Origin: Thereva unica
Taxonomy: Eukaryota > Arthropoda > Insecta > Diptera > Therevidae
NCBI GenBank assembly: GCA_949987705.1
Contig: OX465281.1
Location: forward strand, 191,009,112-191,073,111
Length of the DNA stretch: 64,000 nucleotides
Direction: 5' to 3'
Numbering within the stretch: position 1 is the first letter of the stretch; each line of letters opens with the position of its first letter. The notes beneath the pieces were generated by a model. That model worked only from the letters and a program-made list of their open reading frames with translations. It was not told where the DNA came from and made no database searches. Shown piece after piece: positions 56,101-64,000 of the stretch. The translations under genes were made by a program, and so were the position numbers.

Positions 56101-59100
56101 AGGTGTTTCGAGATATTCAAAATAGTCCATGACTTAACATCGACAAAAGAATGTCTTAAAATTGCAACAATTTCTGTTATTAAAGATTTTGCTGCAGACA
56201 ATGTTATTTATTTAGAATTACGCACAACTCCAAAAAATACGGAAACAATGTCAAAATTTGAATATTTAGGCTGTGTTTTGGATTCAATAAGGTAATTTTT
56301 AACTTAAACTTATAATTAAACCAAAATGATTATTGTTGTGCAGAGGTGGTCGTGTGTTGCTGTTAGGATTCTTTTAGATGATAAGATAATTGTGCATACG
56401 TAGAAAAAAACTCTATTTTAGTAATGCTATGTTAAACTAATTTAATCAAACCTTAACACTTCTCATTGATTAAATTTTTGGAAACTATTAACATCATATC
56501 ACGTTTACGTTATATTTTCTATTTCTTGTTCAGGGGCGCCTTGACGGGCACTGCGTCCTATTTTGTTTGGTCTATTCTGCGATCCCCGTCTTTAAAAACC
56601 ATCAAGGTTAAGGCTTCTAAGATAGCCTAAAACTGATTTAGGGTTTTATTCCAAATCTCCCTGGGTGTAGGGAAGTCACGATGGAGGAGACTCAGTCTCT
56701 TCCTCGCTGTGGTCTCACAGTCGCACAGCAAGTGCTCCGCAGTTTCGGGAGCTGCCCCACAGAACCGACAGCCAGAATCGGTCACCAGACCTACATATTT
56801 TGTTTAGATGATAGTTAAGCGAACTGTGGTCCGTCAGGAGCTCTGTTGCCCGCTTTAGCTTTATCGATTTGGATGAATCTTTTAGCTTGACGAGCACCCT
56901 GGGTCCTTAGCCAGCGATGAAGAAACATCTGGTCGACCTAATTTTTTATGGCCGTTTTTACGTGACAGCTTGCTAAGTTTGCGCCTGCTCTAGCCAGGCT
57001 GTCGGCAATATCATTACTAATGTGACCTTCGTGGCCCGGAATCCACATCAGCGTGACACTGCTGTTCCTGTTGAGGAAGATTGGAGGCAATCCAGGGGCG
57101 GGTTCGTGTATGGCGAACGACGATCTTCTTCTTCTTTAAACTCCTTTAGTCCCTCATGGGACATAGGGCGGAAACAGTTGCCCTCCAGCGGACTCTGTTT
57201 TGCGCGACAGCTCTCAGCTCCGACCAGGATCTCCCCGTTGTTGCGGCTTCTTCTAGTAGGGTTCTCCTCCACGTTGTTCTAGGTCTTCCTACTCGACGGG
57301 AACCTTGCGGATTCCAGTCAAGGGCCTGTTTGGCTAGGTTTTCGTTTTCGCGTCGCAAGGTGTGGCCAACCCAATTCCATTTCCTTCGCCTGATTTGGTC
57401 GTCTATCCTTTCTTGGCCGGCACGGCGCCAAAGTTCTTCGTTTGAAATTCTATCTTGCCAGCGGATTTTTAGGATACGACGAAGACATCTGTTGATGAAG
57501 ACTTGTAGGCGCCCTGTGATGAATTGGGTGACTTTCCATGTTTCGCAACCGTACAAAAGAACTGCCTTAACGTTGGAGTTGAACAGCCGCAATTTGGTGT
57601 TAGTTGAGATCTCCGTTGATCTCCATATGCGGGACAGGCATGCATATGCGCCTCGTGCTTTGTTTATTCTGGAACTTACGTCTTCTTCTGCCCCACCATT
57701 TTCGGTAATAACACTACCGAGGTAGCAGAATTTATTTACCAGTTCCACGTCACGGTTATTCAGCGCTGTCCGTTCAATGGTGTTTGCATTTATCCGCATT
57801 TCTTTAGTTTTAGTCGGATTTAGCCTTAAGCCTGCTGGACTACTTTCTGTTGCCAAATTGTTCAACATGTTTTTGAGGTCCTGGTGTCTGTGGGCCAGCA
57901 AACAGATATCATCGGCGTAGTCGAGGTCCTTAAGGCGGTCTACCAAACCCCATTGTATGCCGCCTGTTCGATTATCTAGAGCGCCGACAAGGATGTCATT
58001 TATTACTATAAGAAATAGTAAAGGCGAAAGTAGGCATCCTTGTCGTACTCCTGAGCTCACCTCAAAGCTGTCGGATAATTTTCCATTATGGAGAACTCTG
58101 CATTTGGAATTGTTATATAGGGCTTTTATCAATTCTATTATTTTATCAGGCAATCCACGTCGCCGTAGTGCCTGCCATATAAAGCTCCTATTGACCGAGT
58201 CGAACGCTTTCTCATAATCTACGAAAGCAAGGTAAAGGGGGGATCGGAATTCAGTAGACTGCTCCACTATTATTCTCAAGGTGTTAATATGATCAATACA
58301 GGAGCGGCCCTTCCTGAATCCGGCCTGCTGCCTCCTAAGCGTTCGGTCAACTGCCTCACTTATCCTAGATAGTAATATATGGGACAAAATTTTGCCCACT
58401 GTAGATAGTAAACAGATGCCTCTCCAGTTGTCGCATATTGTTAGGTCCCCCTTTTTTGGTATTTTGACTATGATACCTTCCGTCCAATCCTCCGGAAAGG
58501 TACAGGTGTTCCATGCTATTTCTAGGATTGGCTGAAGCGCATCTGCTATGAGGCTTGAGTCGGCTTTCAACAATTCTGGCGGGATGCCATCTTTCCCAGC
58601 TGCTTTACCATTGGCCATCGCATGAATTGCGGTTACTATTTCCGTCTTGGATGGGGCCCGGGTGGTGATTCTTATCGATAGTCGAACGAAAAAAAATTGA
58701 AGTCGAAAAATTTTGGCGACGAAAATTTTAGCGTTCGCGTAAGTCGAAAGAAAATTGTTCGTGTCCTAATGCAAAAACTCGATAACCCAAGACCTTTCGA
58801 GTGCCTTTCGTCGGCTTCAGGCGAAAATTTTCAATTTTTTCGACTTACGCGAACCCGAGACGAAAAAAAATTTTCGTTTTCGACATACACGAACTGTGCG
58901 ATTTAATGGTCAGCAGTGCAGCTTGACTGTCCGAGAAAATAACAATGTTAGAGCTATTTGGAGCTCTATTAATACAAGTCTGAGGACACATCTATATGGC
59001 GAATACCTCAGCCGAACAAAACAGTGGGGGTAGTGCCCAGAGCCATGGATATTTTTTGGGCCATAAACACCCAGTCATACCCCTTTATCCGTGTACCACA

Positions 59101-62100
59101 AGGCACTGCTTCCTCTAAAGAGAGGCCTGCCATGTTGCCACTCTGACCAACTTTGAATAATCGTCGTAAACGGTTTGTCAAAGTCAATCGTGACAGGAAT
59201 GGTATCAGACAAAGATATCATTGGCTCCAGGTTCAGCTCCTTGAGAATCGATAAATGATCCAGAAGGTCTTTTGGCTTAAAGGAGAATAGCTCCCGTAGA
59301 CGCAGTGCTCCCGCCAGAGCCTCTTTTTTCACCATTAGGTGTAGTGAAGGGAGGTTCAATAGGGCCTCCATAGCCGCAGTCGGACAGGTGCTTTTGGCCC
59401 CGGTGATACCAAGACAGGGCAGCCGTTGCACTCTGGCCAGGTTAATCATAGCACCCTTGTTACGGCACTAGCTATGCACATATGACAGAGCGGTTTGCAT
59501 GAGGTCTGAAACATGTTTACGTTGAAAACGTGCTTTCGATTTGTCAGTCCCCAATGAAATGCACAACCTTTGATGAATCCGATGGAATTTTCAATATCCA
59601 TTAAAGGTTTATCGGAATTTCATTATCGAAATTTACTTACTTTTTATGCATATGATATCTAAAATAGTCAAATCACAATTACTTTCAGTCAGCTCAACAC
59701 CGGCATCCTCTTCACACTTCGTTGTAGATAGTCCGATACAAACAGATATATCAGGCTTCCCTCATTGGTACCCTTTTATTCGTCTGATTTGCTGGTGCAG
59801 ACTATTGACTTTTATCAGCTGGTACCCATAATATATTTGCTTGTTCCATGTTGAAACGGCTTAAGATCTTCTGATCTTGGTAAAGGAAAAAAGATAACTT
59901 CCTGTAATTTACTGGCATCGTTCATGCTATCCCTCTAGTCCAGTAAAATGTTGCAATTAAAGCCTTAAAATACCCCTACCCTTGTGAAAAAAAATGTACT
60001 AAAAAGTCAACAGCAAGCGTTAAGTACTTATGTAAGACAGAAACAAGATTTAGAAGGCGTTTATAACAAGAACAAGTCGACTGTGGAACAAATTACCACA
60101 GTCAGTATTCCGGAACTCATACAACACCCCAGAGTTAAAATGCAAGATTCACCATCATCTCCTCCAACACCCGAGTCCCTCTAATCTATCCTGGCTGTGT
60201 TCCGAAATCTAACCCAGGGCAGTGCTAATGACGTCATTAATTGATGCTAAATTTTACTCATGTGAAATGGTGTATCTAACTACTAATCACAAAAATATTA
60301 GAGATGGAGGCTGAAACAGTTTCAAGTTGTAACATTTTCATTTACGCTGCTTTTAATCTCAGGGTAAACACTTGATTTCACTTTTTTACTGGGCAGCATG
60401 CTGGGTTTAATAACGGAACACGGCCCCTATCTTTCTCTCTATCCTTTGAGCTAAGCTTACTATCGACAAGTGGAAGTAAGTTTCTTTTTTTCGAAATTGT
60501 AATTAGTTTTAATTTTGCCGAATTTTGCAATTGTGTTTTCATCAAATGAAAGGTATCAAATTGCAGGCAGAGTAGAGTACAATTACCAGTGGCATTATTC
60601 CAAATTCAAAACGGCGGCCAACACAAGATGGCGGAAAACTGAATAAAAAGTAGAATATATAAGCTATCAACTTGAAATTTTGCACATATGCATAGTTCTC
60701 GTGACAATGCAATCGGGCCATTTTGTAAAGAAATCAACATGGCGGTTACAATATGGCGGCCGAATTTTGCAATTGTGTTCCCGACTCCCGGAATTGGTAT
60801 CAAATGAAAGGGTTAGACAAATAGAATACAAGCGTCATTCCAAAATCGCAATGGCGGCCAACAAATAATGGCGGATTATTTTTTTCTTTACAAGCCACTC
60901 GGTATAGACATAAAAAAAAGGGTATGGCAAGTCATTACAAATTCAAAATGGCGCAAACACCAAATGGTGCCCAACACAAAATGGAGGATTTTTCCTTACA
61001 ACGCACTCGGTAAGGATATCTAATGAAAGGATATGACAAGTAGAATACTATTATCTAGGCTATTCCAAATTCAATATGGCGGAAAACACAGCTTGGCTGC
61101 CAACACAAAACGAGGATTGCCTTTTTCCTCATAATGCCCTCGTTATGTGTATCAAGTGAAAGTGTATGACGAGTATAGTTCAGTAAGCTGTGTGACGTCA
61201 TTTTAAATCTGATATGGCGGACACCACAAATGGTGGAAGACATACAATAGTAATAAAGTATAGTATATAATATAGTTTAAAAAACTTAAAAATACGGTTG
61301 TTATTTTAAAATGAACTTAAAGGTAAAAAATAATTTTGAATGTAAAGTTTTTGTTGCTACAGCCAGTATATGGGAACAACCTTTCGAAATGTAAAATCGT
61401 AGGGCGCTAACGAAAAGTACGATAGATTAAGAGTCCTGAACATTTTTTACCTCTTCTGTTCGTCTCAAACCAAAATGAAAAAAAAGAAGAAACGTTTTTT
61501 TAGGAGCACACAAGTGTGCAGGATTATTTATTTTGGTCCTTTTTTGGGAAAACAATTTGGATGGGAGGAGGGCTGCATGAGTGAAGCTCTGTACAGGGCG
61601 TCTAATCCATGCATATCAAGATATATCGAACGATTCTGAATATGTTTAGCTAGGTGTCTGTTGTGCCCGTAGTACACAATTTTTCAACATAGAAACTTAA
61701 AAAGTTATAACATTTCTACAAATTGTTTAATATCCAAAAGCAATTTTTGCAGATTTGATATTTTTTCATTATTGTAATCGGTCCGAAAATCGAAATTTAC
61801 AAAGAATTTTCATTTTCAAGGTCCCAATAGCATTTTAAGCAAAAATTTGGGAAGAAGTATGTTTGTGTGTGTGTGTATCTACGTATGTGGTCATTTGTTA
61901 TTGCACGATATCACGCGAACCAAACAAGATAACGACTTCATTAAGGTGTCGTTCGAAACGTATTAATGGAAATACGATCTGAAAAGATTTTTATAATATT
62001 CGGTCGAGACGTTTTTTGGTTTAAACGATATAAGTGATTTTTGTGCCTGCACGATATTGCGCGAATCATAACAGATATCAACTTAGTTGAGGTGCCATGT

Positions 62101-63953
62101 GAAGAGTATGAACGAAAATATGATCTAAAAAGATTTTCATAAAATTCGGTCGAACCGTTTTTTTTGTTTAAACGACTTTCATGATTTGTGTACCTGCACG
62201 ATACCGTGCGAACCAAAATCTATATCGACTTCTTTGAGGTAGGTGCCGAAAGAAGAATATTAACGAAAAAGTGCTCTGAAAAAAAATTCATAACATTCGG
62301 TCGGGACTTTTTTCGTTTAAATAGAAGGGCTTCGGCTAAGTGTCAGAAAGACCTTAAATTGATCAGTTTTGATAATATCTAATAAATAAACTTGATGGAA
62401 TGAGACCCGTTCTAAACAACGTGATTTTTTCTGGATTCTGCACAGCTATAGCTTTCCAACGAACCATAACTTGCCAAAATCCGACATTCATTAAAAATCG
62501 TGCAAAAATTACGTTACCCTTTACAAACATCACGAAATTTTCAAATCTTGGATTGGAGCACTTTTTGACGGGGAGTTGTTTTCTACGTCCTACAATTTCA
62601 GGAAATTGCGGTTAATCCCGGAATTTCTAGTTGTTACTGAAAAATTTGTTCTTTTTAGTCAAGTCTGGCAAGTACTTGACATTGATTAATTTTGCTAATA
62701 TCTCCGGAATGCGTTGGAATTTCCAAATGAAGTCATCCGCTTCCTAGTTTATCAACGGCGCTTCAACAAGCTCAATACGAATTCGAACACCCGCTTTAAT
62801 GTAACGAACGAAGTACGAATGAAATGTTTGTTTGCTAAAGTTCAGGAGAAACAAATTCTCTAGAAAAATCTTTTCGATTAAGCACTATTATAATTATTTG
62901 AACTAGCTTCTCTTAGTATTACTTTGTCACCAGTTCTGATACTAGTTAGTTTCCCAGCAGTGCTAAACGTATTATTATTTTGTAAGAGGTCAGTTTATTC
63001 CATCTACGTTCATCATTCTGGGAATCAATCGAAGGGATCAAACCCACATCCCAACTAGTTGTATAAAATAATTCATTAACAATGAGGCTTGCGATTATAA
63101 TTTCTTTATATATCGCTAGCGCTATCTATATTTTGTTTATATATTTATACAATGTAGTTCTGCTCGAAAGACATACCCAAATGTTACTGTGAAGCTACTT
63201 CCATCAATCGATCGATCACAGGGCGTAAATTCAGCAAAAGAAACTCTCGATATAGTACTTCAATTAAAAGAAATTTATCCCGATCTAATAAGAGGCATGG
63301 ACTTAAGTGGTGATCCGTCAAAAGTTGAATTTATAAAATATAAAGATATTCTACAAAAGGCGCGTGAAAATGGTCTCAAACTTGCCCTGCATTGTGGCGA
63401 AACACCGGGTGATGAAGAAATTAAAGAAATGATTGAATTTGGAATGGATAGATGCGGCCATGGCACTCTTATTAAAGGTAATTAGGTAAGTAGAAAAGTA
63501 TAAAAAAATACTTAAATATTTTGTGCTTTATTAGGAGAGAATTATGACTTACTTAAGGAGAAGAATATTCCCGTCGAATGTTGCTTAGCAAGTAATATAA
63601 AATGTAGTACTGTGAAATCTTATGCTGAGCATCATTTTGGTCATTTATTTGAGGACAAACATCCCGTTGTTTTGTGCGTAAGTATTTTAATTATTATAAC
63701 GTCTATAACGTGATTAAAATACTGAACTATCCATTAAATTACTAAATTCGTTTTTTAGACTGACGATTTTGGTATTTTTGATTCAGTTCTTTCTAATGAG
63801 TACAAAATTGCTGTAGAGACTTTCAATTTAACACAAGATGACATTTATACATTATCTATGAATGGTGTAGACTGTTCCTTTGCTAGTGACAGTGAAAAGG
63901 AATTCTTAAAACATATGATTAACGAATACTTTAAACAATTTACTAATACTTAA
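53114..63953 (+). CDS. Adal: Adal, adenosine deaminase-like (N6-methyl-AMP deaminase)
   Basis: Six coding exons: 53114-53146, 55906-56042, 56103-56291, 63158-63477, 63535-63677 and 63759-63953. They total 1017 bases (338 residues), all with GT-AG borders and matching phases. ADAL enzymes are cytosolic zinc deaminases that convert N6-methyl-AMP to IMP. Catalytic residues of the adenosine-deaminase superfamily are all present: H-A-H at 14-16, H198 and E201 in L-A-L-H-C-G-E, H221 in G-H-G-T, and D276-D277 in C-T-D-D. L-E-L-R-T-T-P and G-x-D-L-S-G-D-P are further family signatures. The start M-D-E-F is typical. Intron 1 (2.8 kb) and intron 3 (6.9 kb) are filled with transposons, while introns 2, 4 and 5 are 57-81 bp. 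No disabling change is seen. Confidence 0.95.
53438..55629 (-). mobile_element. TTAA-flanked transposon in Adal intron 1, 2192 bp
   Basis: Inverted ends GGGGGTATTCTGGTGTAGA and complement (one mismatch), flanked by TTAA (53434-53437, 55630-55633). Carries a broken transposase on the minus strand. TTAA targets are used by piggyBac and Kolobok; the protein pattern favours a Kolobok-type or the so-called Mutator-like domain. Confidence 0.8.
54033..55450 (-). pseudogene. Transposase remnant (Kolobok / Mutator-like domain)
   Basis: Minus-strand pieces: 55446-55225; 55052-54864 (H-K-G-S-A-G-K-M-E-V-D-A-V-V-E-M-F); 54812-54531 (K-G-I-G-G-K-G-D-G-K-L, L-Y-Y-G-L-A-I-R-R-N, then W-A-T-C-Y-H); S-S-W-C-K-W-Q at about 54530-54500; and 54245-54033. 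The G-S-A-x-x-M-E and Y-Y-x-x-A-I-R blocks are those of a transposase family common in arthropods and cnidarians. At least three frameshifts or stops. Confidence 0.65.
55634..55905 (+). other. 3' end of Adal intron 1
   Basis: Intron sequence between the transposon and exon 2; acceptor TTTCCAG at 55899-55905. Confidence 0.7.
56525..57112 (-). pseudogene. RNase H-bearing LINE, 3' piece, in Adal intron 3
   Basis: Minus strand: end of RNase H (W-I-P-G-H-E-G-H-I-S-N-D-I-A-D) near 57060-57000, then a C-terminal Cys/His motif (C-R-F-C-G, H-x4-C) near 56760-56715. Complements the piece at 58905-59460; the two were split by another LINE. RNase H after RT marks the I/LOA/R1-type LINEs. 3' end near 56525. 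Confidence 0.7.
57115..58640 (-). CDS. Non-LTR reverse transcriptase, 5'-truncated LINE, intact RT frame
   Basis: A 490-residue frame from 58618 to 57146, open further upstream to about 58640. Order: G-K-A-A-G-x-D-G-I-P-P-E, N-W-R-G-I-C-L-L-S, Q-A-G-F-R-K-G-R-S, F-V-D-Y-E-K-A-F-D-S (catalytic D), S-G-V-R-Q-G-C-L-L-S-P-L-L-F, Y-A-D-D (catalytic DD), C-Y-L-G-S and a C-terminal W-x-G-H-x-L-R with G-R-P-R-T-T-W-R-R. All RT motifs are intact. Endonuclease is absent, so the copy is 5'-truncated. The 3' end is AAGAAGAAGAAGATCGTCG-like at 57120. It lies inside another LINE in Adal intron 3, antisense to Adal. Confidence 0.85.
58668..58897. mobile_element. GGGGCC MITE family F, copy 2
   Basis: Shares most of its length with 48350-48592 (TCGTGTCCTAATGCAAAAACT, CCCAAGACCTTTCGAG, CGACATACACGAACT). 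The left end near 58650 (GGGGCCCGGG) is altered, and the right end lacks the GGCCCC present in copy 1. Located at the junction of two LINEs. Confidence 0.7.
58905..59460 (-). pseudogene. RNase H-bearing LINE, upstream piece
   Basis: Minus strand: a 124-codon frame (59449-59075) with the post-RT region (L-C/L-x-I-T-G-A-x-S-T-C-P-T-A-A-M-E-A-L-L-N-L), leading to Y-T-D at the RNase H start near 59085, then with a frameshift I-V-I-F-S-D-S-Q-A-A-L (second RNase H Asp) near 58940. Continues at 57112. Confidence 0.7.
59461..60188. other. Adal intron 3, unassigned
   Basis: Includes a 66-codon plus-strand frame (59984-60184) ending in a Pro/Ser-rich stretch; no domain recognised. The first part may continue the LINE. 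Confidence 0.35.
60189..60424. mobile_element. MITE with GGCnGTGTTCCG ends
   Basis: GGCTGTGTTCCGAAATCTAA on the left, complement of GGCCGTGTTCCGTTATTAAA on the right; AACCCAG/CTGGGTT continue the repeat. About 236 bp. Confidence 0.65.
60540..61250. repeat. Degenerate tandem array with ATGGCGGCCAACACAA units
   Basis: Five or more units of roughly 110-140 bp with ATGGCGGCCAACACAAnATGG-like cores near 60612, 60852, 60947, 61077 and 61214. TATCAAATGAAAG/GACAAGTAGAATAC blocks precede the cores. Those two blocks, in the same relative order, also make up the repeat unit of the Helitron at 34609-36211 when read on its minus strand. Confidence 0.7.
61251..61839. other. Adal intron 3, unassigned
   Basis: AT-rich; no gene or clear repeat. 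Confidence 0.35.
61840..62330. repeat. Tandem array, ~3 x 145 bp
   Basis: Three units beginning near 61903, 62048 and 62197 (GCACGATATCACGCGAACCA, GCACGATATTGCGCGAATCA, GCACGATACCGTGCGAACCA), each continuing to ATTCGGTCG and TTTAAA. Preceded by a short GT run at 61868. The pattern resembles LINE 3' UTR repeats. Confidence 0.75.
62331..63157 (+). other. 3' end of Adal intron 3
   Basis: No element recognised. The acceptor AATGTAG lies at 63151-63157, immediately before exon 4. Confidence 0.5.
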
Positions 63954-64000
63954 TTGAATGTTTCTTTGGTCTTTCTAATTATTAAGTTATCATATACCCA

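Noticed and set aside
57156..57725. 189-codon plus-strand frame
   Set aside because: Antisense of the intact LINE reverse transcriptase.
59984..60184. 66-codon frame in Adal intron 3 as an extra Adal exon
   Set aside because: Exons 3 and 4 join in phase without it, and the sequence does not resemble any ADAL segment.

Overview
The window reads as insect nuclear DNA, AT-rich and dense in transposons. Two host genes are complete: a five-exon... more precisely four-coding-exon Rho1 (21467-22597, +), a RhoA-type GTPase, and a six-exon adenosine deaminase-like gene, Adal (53114-63953, +). Introns are spliced GT-AG with short AT-rich introns where no transposon has landed. The repeat families (errantivirus, Gypsy, Copia, RTE-like and R1-like LINEs, hAT, Tc1, Helitron and many MITEs) fit an arthropod, most likely an insect; I cannot name the order. 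No RNA gene, CRISPR array or bacterial-type operon is visible.

Layout. 1-2908: 3' part of an errantivirus (integrase, intact env frame, 3' LTR) inserted in the pol gene of an oppositely oriented Gypsy element (2909-8124, minus: pol, gag, repeat-rich leader, tRNA-Leu-type primer site, LTR). 8125-21400: decayed DNA with a pseudogene piece, a hAT remnant (10283-12414), a hAT-like MITE (14380-15228), an RTE-like LINE 3' half (16020-17765) and a LINE tail (20160-20708). 21467-23460: Rho1 and its 3' UTR. 23471-34271: MITEs, a broken RTE-like LINE (27240-29765), two truncated Copia elements in tandem (29808-32739) and an internally deleted Tc1 element. 34277-40108: a full-length but dead Copia element with a 5-bp target duplication, itself split by a Helitron. 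40109-44336: LINE pieces split by a 3.2-kb foldback element. 45770-52750: RTE-like LINE pieces on the plus strand, interrupted by at least five other insertions, including a second foldback element. 53114-63953: Adal, with a TTAA-flanked transposon in intron 1 and nested LINEs and tandem repeats in intron 3.

The main value of the window is its nesting. Several insertions lie in identifiable LINE or Copia coding sequence, so the empty site can be rebuilt and the target-site duplication read directly: Helitron with none (A/T site), foldback D with TGA, foldback G with TAA, MITE H with TTA, others with TA, TAT and CCTGG. Foldbacks D and G share terminal sequence and 3-bp duplications and look like sister families. 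All family assignments come from motifs read by eye; no database search was possible.
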